This document shows positions 42,915 through 52,771 of a stretch of 64,000 nt of DNA, in pieces. Origin of the DNA: Nitrospira sp. (GTDB lineage: Bacteria > Nitrospirota > Nitrospiria > Nitrospirales > Nitrospiraceae); NCBI GenBank assembly GCA_016873495.1, contig VGXC01000013.1, positions 1 through 64,000 of the forward strand. Reading direction: 5' to 3'. Made by a program: the position numbers and the translations under genes. Positions within the stretch are counted from its first letter, which is position 1. Every line of letters starts with the position of its first letter. The notes beneath the pieces were generated by a model. That model saw nothing but the letters and a program-made list of their open reading frames with translations. It was not told the origin of the DNA and searched no databases.

Positions 42915-44267
42915 CTAGAGAGCGATGGCTGGCCGGCCGAACAGGGTCGTGACAGAAGCATGAGTGACATAGATTGGTACTTTCTCTCCAACCCTCGCGC
43001 GGGAGCCTTCTTTCTCCCACACGACTGTCACGTTGGAGTCCGTATGGCCCATCCATTGGGAGGATGACTTCTTCGCGTCGCCTTCGACGAGGACCTCGAC
43101 GGCGGCGCCGATCAGTGCTTGGTTCTTCCGAAGCGCAATGAGCTTCTGCCTCTCCACGAGCCTGGTGGCGCGGTCGGATTTGATCGCATCCGGGACATCG
43201 TCCGGATATTTTCGGCCCGCGATCGTGTTCTTCCGTTCTGAGTAGACGAAGACGAAGACCTGGTGATAGCCGACCTCCTGCACCGTCCGATAGGTGTCGA
43301 GAAATTCTTCTTCGGTTTCGGTGGGAAACCCGCAGATGACATCCGTAGTCAGCGCGATGTTTTGGCTCCGGCGTCGGATCTCCTCCACCAGGGCCAGGTA
43401 TTCCGTGCGGCTGTAGGTCCGGTCCATGAGGCGCAAGATACGATCGTTGCCCGATTGCAACGGCAGGTGAATGTGCTTGCAGATTTTCGGATGGTCCGCG
43501 ACCGCGTCCAACAGGGCCGGGGGAAAGTCTTTCGGGTGAGGTGAGGTGAAGCGGACCCTGGCGATCCCGGGCACTTCCGCGACGGCCGTAATCAGCCGCG
43601 CGAAGTCCCATCCGTCGTACCGGTAGGAGTTGACGTTCTGTCCCAGAAGCGTGACCTGCTTGTGGCCGTGGGCCGCCAGGTGTTCAGCCTCGCGGATGAT
43701 TCCTTGCGGGTCCCGCGAACGTTCCCGCCCCCTGGTATAGGGCACCACGCAGAAGGTGCAAAAGTTGTCGCAGCCCCGCATGACGGCGATCCAGGCGTTG
43801 AGGCCCTCGGCCCGTTGCGGCAGAATGTCTTCGTAGGTCTCGTACTCGGAGAGATCGACGGCGAGACCCTTCGCGGTGAGGCCCTGCTCTTGCGCCTCGA
43901 TGGCTCGGGTGAGCAAGTCCGGCAATTTGCGATAGGCATCCGGCCCCGCCAGCACGTCCACGATGGATGCCTGGTCCATCAACTCCTGTTTCAGATTTTG
44001 GGCCATGCACCCCAGGACGCCGACGACGAGGTTTCGCTGCTTCTTGATGGTCTTGAGCGTCGCCAGATGTCCGTAGACTTTATTGTGCGCGTGCTCGCGG
44101 ATGGCGCAGGTATTCATCAAGACCACGTCGGCCCGTTCTCGATCTTCGGTAAAGGCAAAGCCCCTGGCCTTGAGCAGGGAGCGGACCAGTTCCGTGTCGT
44201 ACTCGTTCATCTGGCAGCCGAAGGTCTCGATGTGGACTTGATAGGCCGCCGGTGCGCGCGCGATCAT
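42915..44267 (-). CDS. miaB: tRNA-2-methylthio-N6-dimethylallyladenosine synthase
   Basis: This protein has 450 residues from ATG 44267 with GGAGG at good spacing. It is a radical SAM methylthiotransferase acting on A37 of tRNAs that read UNN codons. The N-terminal MTTase domain has the second cluster cysteines in FGCQMNEYD, MNTCAIREH and LGCMAQN. The radical SAM cluster motif is GCDNFCTFCVVPYTRG. A TRAM domain forms the C-terminus (near RVGEKVPIYVTHAS). Its start overlaps the stop of mtaB by four bases, so two related enzymes of tRNA A37 modification are co-translated. Confidence 0.95.
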   Translation of the reverse strand: MIARAPAAYQVHIETFGCQMNEYDTELVRSLLKARGFAFTEDRERADVVLMNTCAIREHAHNKVYGHLATLKTIKKQRNLVVGVLGCMAQNLKQELMDQASIVDVLAGPDAYRKLPDLLTRAIEAQEQGLTAKGLAVDLSEYETYEDILPQRAEGLNAWIAVMRGCDNFCTFCVVPYTRGRERSRDPQGIIREAEHLAAHGHKQVTLLGQNVNSYRYDGWDFARLITAVAEVPGIARVRFTSPHPKDFPPALLDAVADHPKICKHIHLPLQSGNDRILRLMDRTYSRTEYLALVEEIRRRSQNIALTTDVICGFPTETEEEFLDTYRTVQEVGYHQVFVFVYSERKNTIAGRKYPDDVPDAIKSDRATRLVERQKLIALRKNQALIGAAVEVLVEGDAKKSSSQWMGHTDSNVTVVWEKEGSRARVGEKVPIYVTHASVTTLFGRPAIAL

Positions 44268-45625
44268 GCCGAACCTCCGGCCCCGCTCAGGTGTCCCACG
44301 GCCAGCCCGTCCATCGCGCCGGTGACCACGACCGGCTCGATCTGTTTTCTCAGGTCCCGGTGGCTCCGCACGCCGACGCGCAGATAGTTGCCGGTCCAGC
44401 CGGTCCAGAGCCCGGAAGGTTCCCTGGCCTCGAAGAGGACGGGCAAGGTTTGGCCTGTGAACCGCTGATAAAACGCGAGCCGCTTGGCGCGCGAGAGCGA
44501 GGCCAGGGCCTTCGCGCGGGCGCTCAGGGTTGCGGGTTGGATGACATCGGGGAGCTTGACTGCGGCGGTCCCGGGCCGGGCGGAATAATTGAAGACATGA
44601 AAATAGGCCAGCGGCAGGTTGGCGACCAACCGGTAGGAGTTGGCAAAGGCACGATCGTCTTCGCCGGGAAAGCCGACCATGAGATCGGTGCCGAGGCACA
44701 GGTCCGGGATCAGGCTGGCGGCCTTCTGCAGGAAGGAGGCATAGTCGCCGGCGCGGTACCGCCGGTGCATGGCCTGCAGGATGCCATCGTCGCCGCTCTG
44801 CAGCGGGATGTGCAAGTGGTGACAGAGTTTCGCGGAGGCGGCCATGTGGTCCAGCAAGGCATCGGGAATCGTGGTCGGTTCGATGGAGGAAATTCTGATC
44901 CGCGCCACGCCGTCGACTCGCTCCAGTTCCTTGATCAGATCCAGCAGGGATCGTCCACCGTGCCGGTACTGTCCGATGTTGACGCCGGTTAAAATCAGCT
45001 CTCGGTGCCCCCGCGCGACGAGCGCCTCCGCTTCGCGCACAACGTCGGGCAGTTGCCGGCTCCGCTCATGGCCCCGGGCGAAGGGAATGTTGCAGAACGA
45101 GCACATGAAGTTGCAGCCGTCCTGGATTTTCAGGTTGGCTCTCGTAGAGTCGCAGGCGCCCGTTCCGTCCAGGACGAAATCGGCTCGCTCGATGGTATTT
45201 GTGTGCAGCACCAGGGGCGCCGGTTGTTTCGCAAGGTCCGATGGCGCCGGCAGGTAATCGGGCAGGTCCATCTTGTACTGGCCGCCGACGATCAGGTCGA
45301 TGCCGGAGAGGCGCCTGAGTCCCTCGACGCCGGTTTGCGCATAGCATCCCGTCACGGCCACAAAGGCGTGGGGTGAGCGGCGCAAGGTCCGGCGGATTTG
45401 GTAGCGGCAGTCCTTTTCCGCGTCTTCGGTGACGGAGCAACTGTTCAGCACGAACAGGTCGGTCGGCTCGCCGTGCTCCACGAGCTGGTACCCGTCCCGC
45501 TTGAGCCGGTCCGCCAGCAGGGCGGTCTCCGCCTGGTTAAGTCGGCAGCCGATGGTGTGGAGCGAAGCCCTGGGACGGGCCGGCCGCGGCGCCCGGACTT
45601 GTTCTGTCTGCGAATCGAGGTGCAT
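44264..45625 (-). CDS. mtaB: tRNA t6A37 methylthiotransferase MtaB
   Basis: This protein has 453 residues from ATG 45625; the ORF extends upstream but family sequence begins with TIGCRLNQAETALLADRL. It adds a methylthio group to threonylcarbamoyl-A37 of tRNAs reading ANN codons. MTTase cysteines are in TIGCRLNQ, NSCSVTEDAE and VTGCYAQ. The radical SAM motif is GCNFMCSFCNIPFARG. A C-terminal TRAM-like segment follows. It is the first gene of an mtaB-miaB pair. The length is normal for the MiaB/MtaB group. Confidence 0.93.
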   Translation of the reverse strand: MHLDSQTEQVRAPRPARPRASLHTIGCRLNQAETALLADRLKRDGYQLVEHGEPTDLFVLNSCSVTEDAEKDCRYQIRRTLRRSPHAFVAVTGCYAQTGVEGLRRLSGIDLIVGGQYKMDLPDYLPAPSDLAKQPAPLVLHTNTIERADFVLDGTGACDSTRANLKIQDGCNFMCSFCNIPFARGHERSRQLPDVVREAEALVARGHRELILTGVNIGQYRHGGRSLLDLIKELERVDGVARIRISSIEPTTIPDALLDHMAASAKLCHHLHIPLQSGDDGILQAMHRRYRAGDYASFLQKAASLIPDLCLGTDLMVGFPGEDDRAFANSYRLVANLPLAYFHVFNYSARPGTAAVKLPDVIQPATLSARAKALASLSRAKRLAFYQRFTGQTLPVLFEAREPSGLWTGWTGNYLRVGVRSHRDLRKQIEPVVVTGAMDGLAVGHLSGAGGSA

Positions 45626-45830
45626 AGGCTCGCCATTATAGGGGAGTGGGGTGAAGCGGGGCAAGGAGGCCTCGTGCAAGGCGACCGCACGCACGAGTGG
45701 ATTGATCGAGCGTTGACAGGATCGGGCCGGCTGGGTACTATTCGAAAGGCGCGGTTGCGCATGGAACCTGTGGCCGGCCGGTGCCTCATTCGGTATGATC
45801 CCGTGTGGGGGGGGAGAGGGAGGTGCGGGG

Positions 45831-46238
45831 ATGAACGACCTCAGAGCCTGGGTTGGGCTTGTCGTGTTCGGCGTTGCGCTGCTGTCTCCTCCCGCCGGCT
45901 GGTCGAAAGAAACCCTGCCCGTCGAACCGGACGAAAGCACTCGCGTAGACGAGCTGTACGACCATGAAGCCCGCATGTTCCTCATGCTCTACTCGTTGAA
46001 GGGAAACGGAGAGGTGGATTACGTCACCGGCCGCCTGGTGCAGGAACATGCTCGGAGTCACTACGGCAACCCGGTCTATTATACCGAGCCCTTTCCGCTC
46101 TTTTATTGGTGGAACCACACGATGTGGAACGATCCGGAGCAGGATGGGGTGAACGGGAACGAAAAGGTCTATCAAGAGAACATCGACTTCGATCGGACGC
46201 GCTTCAAACCCTGCGTATTCAACGGGCAGCCTTGTTGA
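45831..46238 (+). CDS. Small secreted protein of unknown function
   Basis: This protein has 135 residues from ATG 45831 with GGGAGG upstream. A signal peptide ends near SPPAGWSKE. The mature ~110 residues are acidic and rich in aromatics (NPVYYTEPFPLFYWWNHTMW) with one C-terminal cysteine pair (KPCVFNGQPC). The pattern suggests a small periplasmic or envelope protein with a disulfide. I do not recognise a family. It is divergent from mtaB and upstream of the AmpG-like gene. Confidence 0.7.
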   Translation: MNDLRAWVGLVVFGVALLSPPAGWSKETLPVEPDESTRVDELYDHEARMFLMLYSLKGNGEVDYVTGRLVQEHARSHYGNPVYYTEPFPLFYWWNHTMWNDPEQDGVNGNEKVYQENIDFDRTRFKPCVFNGQPC

Positions 46239-46314
46239 TGCCTGTGTTCTATGACGCAGGGGCCTCCTCCGTTCCGTTTCCGATTCTGCTCGGCAACCAG
46301 TCGGCCCCAGTCAG

Positions 46315-47574
46315 GTGAGCCGGCCTTCCTTCCTCGAGACATTCAGCCACCGTCGCCTCGGAATCATGTTGCCGCTCGGGTTTGCCTCCGGCCTGCCGCT
46401 GGCGCTCACTTCCGGCACGTTGCAAGCCTGGTTGACCGTCGCCGGAGCGGATCTGCGCACGATCGGCTTCTTCACGCTCGTCGGCATTCCCTACACCTTG
46501 AAGTTTCTCTGGGCGCCGCTGATGGATCGCTTCACCCTGCCCTGGTTGGGACGGCGCCGAGGGTGGATGGTGGCCGCCCAGGCGGCGCTGATGGCGGGGA
46601 TTGCCGCCATGGCCCTGTTTGGGCCAGGCGTGCGCGCGGGATCGGCGGATACCTTCTGGCTGATCGGGACCCTAGCCTTGCTGGTGGCCATTGCCTCTGC
46701 CTCCCAGGACATTGTCTTTGATGCTTACCGGACCGATGTGCTCAGGCCGCCGGAGCGGGGATTCGGCGCGGCCCTCTCGGTGACCGGTTACCGTCTGGCT
46801 ATGCTGGTGTCCGGCGCTGGGGCCTTGATCCTCTCCGAGCGAATCGGCTGGAGCGACACCTACCTGCTCATGGCAGCGGTCCTGCTCGTTGGGGTCCTGA
46901 CGACTATCCTGAGCCCGGAGCCGGAAGTGCCGGTGGTTGCGCCGCCGAGCCTCGGGGAAGCCGTGTGGGGACCGATTAAGGAATTTTTTGAACGGTCCGC
47001 CGCGCCCTGGCTCCTCTTGCTCATCGTGTTCTATAAGATCGGGGATGCCTTTGCCGGCACGCTGACGACTGCGTTTCTGATCCGTGGCGTCGGGTTCTCG
47101 CCCACGGAAGTGGGGGTGGTGAACAAGGGGCTTGGGCTGGGGGCGACAATCGTCGGGGCATTAGTGGGCGGGGCGCTGATGGCCCGGCTGGGCCTGTTCC
47201 GCTCGCTGTTGCTCTTCGGCTGCTTGCAGGCCGTCTCCAATCTGTCCTTTATGTTGTTGGCCTGGGCGGGGAAGAGCTATACGGTGATGGTCTCAGCCAT
47301 CGCGTTCGAGAATCTGGCCGGCGGGATGGGCACGGCATCCTTCGTGGCGCTGCTCATGTCTCTCTGCGACCATCGCTACACCGCCACGCAGTTTGCCGCC
47401 TTGTCGGCGCTGGCCGCGCTGGGGCGCGTCTTCGTGGGGCCTCCGTCCGGCTATCTGGTCGAAGCGGTCGGGTGGGTCACGTTCTTCTTCCTGACCTTTC
47501 TCGCGGCCTTGCCGGGCCTCTGGCTGGTCTGGAGGCAGAGGGAGAATCTCTCGGCGATCCAAGGGCGCGAATGA
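46315..47574 (+). CDS. AmpG-like MFS transporter
   Basis: This protein has 419 residues from GTG 46315. It has about twelve spans of the major facilitator fold. The N-terminal pattern LGFASGLPLALTSGTLQAWL with GIPYTLKFLWAPLMDRF matches the AmpG family of inner-membrane permeases that import anhydromuropeptides for cell wall recycling. The conserved loop DIVFDAYRTDVL is also typical. No other wall recycling gene lies beside it, so the substrate is inferred from family only. The ribosome site is weak. Confidence 0.85.
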   Translation: MSRPSFLETFSHRRLGIMLPLGFASGLPLALTSGTLQAWLTVAGADLRTIGFFTLVGIPYTLKFLWAPLMDRFTLPWLGRRRGWMVAAQAALMAGIAAMALFGPGVRAGSADTFWLIGTLALLVAIASASQDIVFDAYRTDVLRPPERGFGAALSVTGYRLAMLVSGAGALILSERIGWSDTYLLMAAVLLVGVLTTILSPEPEVPVVAPPSLGEAVWGPIKEFFERSAAPWLLLLIVFYKIGDAFAGTLTTAFLIRGVGFSPTEVGVVNKGLGLGATIVGALVGGALMARLGLFRSLLLFGCLQAVSNLSFMLLAWAGKSYTVMVSAIAFENLAGGMGTASFVALLMSLCDHRYTATQFAALSALAALGRVFVGPPSGYLVEAVGWVTFFFLTFLAALPGLWLVWRQRENLSAIQGRE

Positions 47575-47589
47575 CGTGCGCTTGACGGA

Positions 47590-47883
47590 CTACGTTTTGA
47601 TCGGGCGCTGAAGAAACAGGACGAAGGCCATGAGCGTCGGCAGGGGGGCGAAGAGAAACGGCAACAGCCAGAGCCAGACGTTCTGCCCGCGCACCCGCGC
47701 CTGGTCGATCATCCAGACGAAGACCCAGAGCGCCAGCCCGGCGTAGTTCAGGGTGATCCAGCGTATCGTATGCATCTTGAGCCCGCTGGCGCCGCCGGCC
47801 TGGCCCTCGATGACGAACATGACGAGCAGTAGGCCGAAGGCGGCCAGCAATCCGATCACAAGACGCTTGCTCCAGACGTACAT
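47590..47883 (-). CDS. Small three-span membrane protein, unknown function
   Basis: This protein has 97 residues from ATG 47883 with GGAGG six bases upstream. Three hydrophobic segments are clear (LVIGLLAAFGLLLVMFVI, WITLNYAGLALWVFVWMI, VWLWLLPFLFAPLPTLMAFV). There is no recognised domain and no partner gene. It converges with the AmpG-like gene. Confidence 0.7.
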   Translation of the reverse strand: MYVWSKRLVIGLLAAFGLLLVMFVIEGQAGGASGLKMHTIRWITLNYAGLALWVFVWMIDQARVRGQNVWLWLLPFLFAPLPTLMAFVLFLQRPIKT

Positions 47884-48029
47884 GACGACCTCCGAGGCTG
47901 GTGTGATGCGATGTCGCGTAACGAACGGCGAGTCGGACGGAAGATAGGCGAGCAGGGGGCGATTGTCAAACCGGCCGGCGCCGCCCTGGTCGCGCCGGCG
48001 CCCGGCGGCCTGGGCAGGGTCGAACGGAC

Positions 48030-48401
48030 ATGAGCAACCGGAGTTTGAGCCTCATCGTGGCGCTGCTGGGGATCAGCGTCTGGCTTGCGCTGACCAACCC
48101 GACGATGCAGGACTATGTCGCCTTTCTGGAGCAACGGTTGGTGCTGGCGCTCGATCGGCGGCCGCAAGGCCAATCGGACCTGGTGGGCGCGCTGCTGACG
48201 GGGCAAGGCCGGCAGGTGATCGAGACCGTCGTACGTCCGAACACGATGCGCCGCAGCTACGGACTCTTCAGCCTCTTTGAAACCAGCCTCCTGGGGGAGC
48301 GGGTTCTGGTGCTCGGAGCCGGAGGAGTCTTCTTGCCTTTGCAAGGCGTCGAGCAAGTGACGAAAAAAGTCGGGTCGCTCGGCCTCCGGCAGGCACAATA
48401 G
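48030..48401 (+). CDS. DUF4359-like small protein
   Basis: This protein has 123 residues from ATG 48030. An N-terminal hydrophobic segment (SLSLIVALLGISVWLALTNP) leads to a polar domain ending with RRSYGLFSLFETSLLGERVL and GAGGVFLPL. The pattern NPTMQDYVAFLEQRL resembles proteins annotated as DUF4359. It is probably membrane-anchored with the domain outside the cytoplasm. The function is unknown. Confidence 0.65.
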   Translation: MSNRSLSLIVALLGISVWLALTNPTMQDYVAFLEQRLVLALDRRPQGQSDLVGALLTGQGRQVIETVVRPNTMRRSYGLFSLFETSLLGERVLVLGAGGVFLPLQGVEQVTKKVGSLGLRQAQ

Positions 48402-48540
48402 GTCCTTTCCGAGGGCATTCCACAGCCCGATTACCTGTTGATATCTGACGGTCGAGTTGGGTCTCAGCCGCATGGGCTGCGGCGATTTTTCTATCCACAG
48501 CCTTTCCCTCCCAATCAACAGGACCCCACAACATTTGGTA

Positions 48541-48569
48541 TTGACAAACGATGGGCTTCGCCATATATT
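48541..48569 (+). promoter_or_regulatory. Strong sigma-70 promoter upstream of nrdJ
   Basis: A perfect -35 TTGACA (48541-48546) and -10 TATATT (48564-48569) are spaced by 17 bases. Transcription should begin at about 48575-48577, right at the 5' arm of the leader RNA's closing helix. Confidence 0.8.
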
Positions 48570-48574
48570 GCGGT

Positions 48575-48735
48575 TCGTCCGGTTTTCTAGAGGTGATGCA
48601 CATGTCGAACGGGGGCCTCAGATGACGCGATCTGAACCTCTCAACCTCCAGGGTCAGCCGGACGAACGAGCCAGGACAGGGGTTTCCTGAACGGAAGCGA
48701 ACACTGCGGACTCCCGGTGTTCGCTTTTCTTTTTG
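48575..48735 (+). ncRNA. Structured leader RNA or small RNA in front of nrdJ
   Basis: A transcript from the promoter would begin with TCGTCCGG, which pairs perfectly with CCGGACGA at 48658-48665 (the arms extend to GTTCGTCCGG/CCGGACGAAC if the two bases upstream are included). Inside, AGAGGT pairs with ACCTCT, and AGAT with ATCT. The RNA ends in an intrinsic terminator at 48695-48735. The word CGAAC in the terminator arm could instead pair with the 5' GTTCG, giving a possible on/off switch. I do not recognise the cobalamin riboswitch or another known class in it. It could be an attenuator of nrdJ or a free small RNA. Confidence 0.55.
48695..48735 (+). terminator. Intrinsic terminator upstream of nrdJ
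   Basis: AAGCGAACAC (48695-48704) pairs perfectly with GTGTTCGCTT (48717-48726) around a 12-base loop, followed by TTCTTTTT. It lies 57 bases before the nrdJ start. It is placed where a regulated leader terminator would be. Confidence 0.88.
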
Positions 48736-48791
48736 GCACCCAGGGCCGGATGAGCCCGAATCGGGTCCCATAACCAGCAGGAGGAGACATT

Positions 48792-51700
48792 GTGAGGATC
48801 GAGCGTCGCTTTACGCAACGAGGGCAGAGTCCCTACCAGGGCCTGCCGTTCGCCAAGCGTTCCTCGGAGATCAAGAACCCCGATGGCTCCACGGTCTTTA
48901 AGCTGGACAACATCGATGTGCCCGAGAAATGGACCCAACTCGCCGTCGACATCCTGGCGCAGAAATACTTCCGGAAGGCCGGCGTGCCCCAGGTCGGTCC
49001 CGACGGAAAACCCCTGCTCAACCAGGAGGGCAAGCAAGTGCTGGGCGGCGAACGGGATGCGCGGCAGGTCTTTCACCGGCTGGCCGGTTGCTGGACTCAA
49101 TGGGGAAAGAGCTACGGCTACTTCACCAAGGACGAAGACGCCTCCGCCTTCTACGACGAGATGTGCTACATGCTGGCGCGTCAAATGGCGGCGCCCAACT
49201 CGCCCCAGTGGTTCAACACGGGCCTGCACTATGCCTACGGCCTCTCCGGCCCGTCCCAGGGGCACTATTATGTCGATCCGAAGAGCAAGGAGATGGTGAA
49301 GGCCGCGAACGCCTTCGAGCATCCCCAGCCGCACGCCTGCTTCATCCAATCGGTGGACGACGATCTGGTCAACGAGGGCGGGATCATGGACCTCTGGACC
49401 AGGGAGGCGAGGCTGTTCAAGTACGGGTCCGGCACCGGCACGAACTTTTCCAAGCTGCGCGGGGACAACGAGCCCCTGTCCGGCGGCGGCCGTTCCTCCG
49501 GCCTGATGTCCTTTCTCCGGATCGGCGACCGGGCGGCCGGCGCCATCAAGTCCGGCGGAACCACGAGGCGCGCGGCCAAGATGGTCTGCCTGGACCTGGA
49601 CCATCCCGACATCGAAGAGTTCGTCGACTGGAAGGTGGTCGAGGAGCAGAAGGTGGCGGCCATGGTCACCGGCTCCAAGATCTGCGCGCAGCGCCTGAAC
49701 GAAGTGCTCCGCGCCTGCCACGAGCAGGACGGCAACGGCGCGACGAAAGTCGAGATCGATCCGGCGAAGAACGAGGCCCTCAAGCGGGCCATCAAGGCCG
49801 CGCGGCAGGCGGCTGTGTCGGAGGCCTACATCCAACGGATGTTCTCCTACGCCCAGGAGGGGTTCACCCACTTCGTCTTCCACGAGTACGACACGAACTG
49901 GGACGGCAAGGCCTACCAGACCGTGTCGGGGCAGAATTCCAACAACAGCGTGCGCATTCCCAACGGGTTCTTCGAGGCCCTGGAGCAGGACGGGGACTGG
50001 GCGCTCAAGCGCCGCACGGACGGCAAGGTCGTCAAGACCGTTAAGGCCCGCGAGCTCTGGGACAAGATCGCCTGGGCCGCCTGGATCTGCGCCGACCCCG
50101 GCACGCAGTACGACACGACGATCAACGAATGGCACACCTGCCCGGAGGACGGGCGCATCAATGCGTCCAACCCTTGCAGCGAGTACATGTTCCTGGACGA
50201 CACGGCCTGTAACCTGGCCTCGCTGAACCTGGGCGAATTCTACGAAGCCGACGGCCAGTTGCGGCTGGATGATTTCCGCCATGCCGTGCGGCTCTGGACC
50301 ATTGCGCTGGAAATCAGCGTGCTGATGGCATCGTTCCCGAGCAAGGCTATTGCCGAAAAGAGCTTCATCTACCGCACGCTGGGGCTGGGCTATGCCAATT
50401 TAGGGACGGTGCTCATGCGGCAGGGGATTCCCTACGATTCTCCGAAGGCCCTGGCGATCTGCGGGGCGCTCACGGCGATCCTGACCGGCGAGTCCTATGC
50501 GGCTTCGGCGGAAATGGCGGCCGAGTTGGGCCCCTTCGACGGGTATGCACGAAACCGCGAGCCCATGCTCCGGGTCATCCGCAACCACCGGCGGGCGGCG
50601 TACCATGCGGCGCCGGAGGAGTACGAGGGGCTGACGATCAAGCCGCAAGGCATTCAGCCGGAACATTGCCCGCCGGACCTGTTGATCGGAGCGCGGCGGG
50701 CTTGGGACAAAGCGCTGGAGCTGGGCACGGCGTATGGGTTCCGCAACGCGCAGGTGACGTGCATTGCCCCCACCGGCACGATCGGGCTCGTTATGGACTG
50801 CGACACGACCGGGATCGAGCCGGATTTTGCACTCGTGAAATTCAAGAAGCTGGCCGGCGGCGGCTACTTCAAGATCATCAACCAAAGCATTCCGCCGGCG
50901 CTGGTGACGCTCGGGTACAACGAGGCGCAGGTTCAGGAGATCGTCACTTTCTGCACCGGCCGCCGCACGCTGAAAGGGGCGCCGTTCATCAATCACGAAA
51001 GCCTGCAAGCCAAGGGTTTCGACGGAGCGGCGCTGGACCGGCTGGAAGCGGGCCTGGGCCAGGCCTTCGAGATCCAGTTTGCGTTCAACAAGTGGACGCT
51101 GGGGGAGGAATTCTGCCGCGAGAAGCTCGGCTTGCTCGACGCGCAGTTCAACGAGCCCAATTTCAACATGCTCAAGGCGCTCGGGTTCACCCAGGAACAG
51201 ATCGTCGTGGCCAACGACTACTGCTGCGGCACTATGACCGTCGAGGGGGCGCCGCACCTGCTGCCGGAGCACCTGCCGGTCTTCGACTGCGCCAACCGCT
51301 GCGGGCGCACGGGGCAGCGCTACATCGCCGTGGACGCCCACATCCGGATGATGGCGGCGGCGCAGCCTTTCATCAGCGGAGCAATCAGCAAGACTATCAA
51401 CATGCCGGCGGATGCGACGGTGGAGGAGGTGAAGGCCTCCTATCTCCTGTCCTGGCACTCGATGGTCAAAGCCGTGGCCCTCTATCGGGACGGCTCCAAG
51501 CTCAGCCAGCCGCTCAACTCGGCCTCGGATTCCGGCGAGTTGGCCGAGGCAGCGGCAAGCGGGGACGTGCTGACCGCCGCCGAGAAGATCACCGAGCGGG
51601 TGCTCGTTCGGTACCTGGCGAGGCGGCGGCGGATGCCGGAACGGCGTTTGGGCTACACGCAGAAGGCGATCGTGGGCGGGCACAAGATTTATCTGCGGAC

Positions 51701-52337
51701 CGGCGAGTACAGCGACGGGACCGTGGGCGAGATCTTCCTGGACATGCACAAGGAAGGCGCGGCCTTCCGTAGCCTCATGAACTGTTTCGCGATCGCCATT
51801 TCGCTGGGACTCCAGCATGGGGTGCCGCTGGAGGAGTTCGTCGAGGCCTTCGTGTTCACCCGGTTCGAGCCCAACGGCCCGGTCAAGCTGAACGACCGGA
51901 TCAAGATGTCCACCTCGATCATCGACTACATCTTTCGCGAGTTGGCCATCACCTACCTGGGCCGCCACGACCTGGCGCAAGTAGTGCCGGAAGACCTGCG
52001 CATGGATTCGGTGAAGAAGGACGCGCAGGACCCCGAGTGCAAGGACAGCGAAGAGGCGGACCCGCAGGCCCTCGCGTCCTCCTCGATCAGCACGGAGATC
52101 TTTCCGGCCAGGCGCAGAAACGGCAACGGCAGCAACGGGCACGGCAACGGTGAAAACGGCGCGGTGGCGCACAAGCTGGAGCTGAAACGCGAGACGCTGA
52201 CCTATACGACCGTCGAACTGGCGCGCTTGAAGGGCTACGAAGGCGATCCTTGTCAGAACTGTAAGGAGTTTACGTTGGTGCGCAACGGCACCTGTCTTAA
52301 GTGCATGAACTGCGGCGCGACGAGCGGCTGCTCTTGA
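48792..52337 (+). CDS. nrdJ: Adenosylcobalamin-dependent (class II) ribonucleotide reductase
   Basis: This protein has 1181 residues from GTG 48792 with AGGAGGAG upstream. It reduces ribonucleotides to deoxyribonucleotides using adenosylcobalamin, independent of oxygen. The 10-stranded barrel core has [20 protein letters not shown] and the finger-loop region NACSE-like segment. Later segments are [19 protein letters not shown] and [14 protein letters not shown]. The C-terminus has a TSCPD-type region (near [15 protein letters not shown]), a Gly/Asn-rich linker ([15 protein letters not shown]) and a zinc-ribbon-like tail CQNCKEF...[13 protein letters not shown] with redox cysteines. The length fits long class II enzymes. 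Expression is probably controlled by the upstream leader RNA. Confidence 0.95.
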   Translation: MRIERRFTQRGQSPYQGLPFAKRSSEIKNPDGSTVFKLDNIDVPEKWTQLAVDILAQKYFRKAGVPQVGPDGKPLLNQEGKQVLGGERDARQVFHRLAGCWTQWGKSYGYFTKDEDASAFYDEMCYMLARQMAAPNSPQWFNTGLHYAYGLSGPSQGHYYVDPKSKEMVKAANAFEHPQPHACFIQSVDDDLVNEGGIMDLWTREARLFKYGSGTGTNFSKLRGDNEPLSGGGRSSGLMSFLRIGDRAAGAIKSGGTTRRAAKMVCLDLDHPDIEEFVDWKVVEEQKVAAMVTGSKICAQRLNEVLRACHEQDGNGATKVEIDPAKNEALKRAIKAARQAAVSEAYIQRMFSYAQEGFTHFVFHEYDTNWDGKAYQTVSGQNSNNSVRIPNGFFEALEQDGDWALKRRTDGKVVKTVKARELWDKIAWAAWICADPGTQYDTTINEWHTCPEDGRINASNPCSEYMFLDDTACNLASLNLGEFYEADGQLRLDDFRHAVRLWTIALEISVLMASFPSKAIAEKSFIYRTLGLGYANLGTVLMRQGIPYDSPKALAICGALTAILTGESYAASAEMAAELGPFDGYARNREPMLRVIRNHRRAAYHAAPEEYEGLTIKPQGIQPEHCPPDLLIGARRAWDKALELGTAYGFRNAQVTCIAPTGTIGLVMDCDTTGIEPDFALVKFKKLAGGGYFKIINQSIPPALVTLGYNEAQVQEIVTFCTGRRTLKGAPFINHESLQAKGFDGAALDRLEAGLGQAFEIQFAFNKWTLGEEFCREKLGLLDAQFNEPNFNMLKALGFTQEQIVVANDYCCGTMTVEGAPHLLPEHLPVFDCANRCGRTGQRYIAVDAHIRMMAAAQPFISGAISKTINMPADATVEEVKASYLLSWHSMVKAVALYRDGSKLSQPLNSASDSGELAEAAASGDVLTAAEKITERVLVRYLARRRRMPERRLGYTQKAIVGGHKIYLRTGEYSDGTVGEIFLDMHKEGAAFRSLMNCFAIAISLGLQHGVPLEEFVEAFVFTRFEPNGPVKLNDRIKMSTSIIDYIFRELAITYLGRHDLAQVVPEDLRMDSVKKDAQDPECKDSEEADPQALASSSISTEIFPARRRNGNGSNGHGNGENGAVAHKLELKRETLTYTTVELARLKGYEGDPCQNCKEFTLVRNGTCLKCMNCGATSGCS

Positions 52338-52350
52338 CGGAGGGCTGACT

Positions 52351-52737
52351 ATGACTACTATCACCGGTGATGTCGCAATCCAATCGCTCCATGATCAGAT
52401 ATCCAGTCTGGTGGCGCAGCGCTGGGCCAAGTCGTTCCAGTGCAAGGTTACGATCAGCCCCGGTTCGGAAACCGCGGAGCCCGATGTGTTCGGCTGGCAG
52501 TTCAGCCCGACCGGAAACCGGGTCGAGTGGATCGCCGAAGTCGAAACCGAGGACTCGCTGACCAGGCTGGACCGCTACAAGCGGTGGCAGACGCTGGCCG
52601 ATAAAAGCGTCCCCTTCTACCTGGTCGTGCCGAAGGGCTATCGGTCGAAAGTGCGGCAGCTGGCGGTCATGGCCGGCGTGGATCTGAACGGCATCTACGA
52701 GTATGCCTTTCTCAACGACACGTTCCAGTTGGCCTAA
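52351..52737 (+). CDS. Conserved-looking protein of unknown function, 128 aa
   Basis: This protein has 128 residues with GGAGGG before the ATG. The middle reads RVEWIAEVETEDSLTRLDRY and FYLVVPKGYRSKVRQLA, an arrangement of acidic and lysine residues around beta-strands that recalls the PD-(D/E)xK nuclease fold (E-x-E core). This is only a visual resemblance. There is no signal peptide. It follows nrdJ by 13 bases, so co-transcription is likely. Confidence 0.7.
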   Translation: MTTITGDVAIQSLHDQISSLVAQRWAKSFQCKVTISPGSETAEPDVFGWQFSPTGNRVEWIAEVETEDSLTRLDRYKRWQTLADKSVPFYLVVPKGYRSKVRQLAVMAGVDLNGIYEYAFLNDTFQLA

Positions 52738-52771
52738 CGAGCCTGGTCAAAGGTTGAACAGGAGGGAACTC

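Noticed and set aside
48541-48791. Cobalamin riboswitch upstream of nrdJ
   Set aside because: Expected from gene function, but I could not find the conserved B12-box type core. It is reported as an unassigned leader RNA instead.
50400-52364. Minus-strand ORF of 654 codons
   Set aside because: It is a shadow of nrdJ caused by high GC at third codon positions; the plus strand encodes an unmistakable ribonucleotide reductase.
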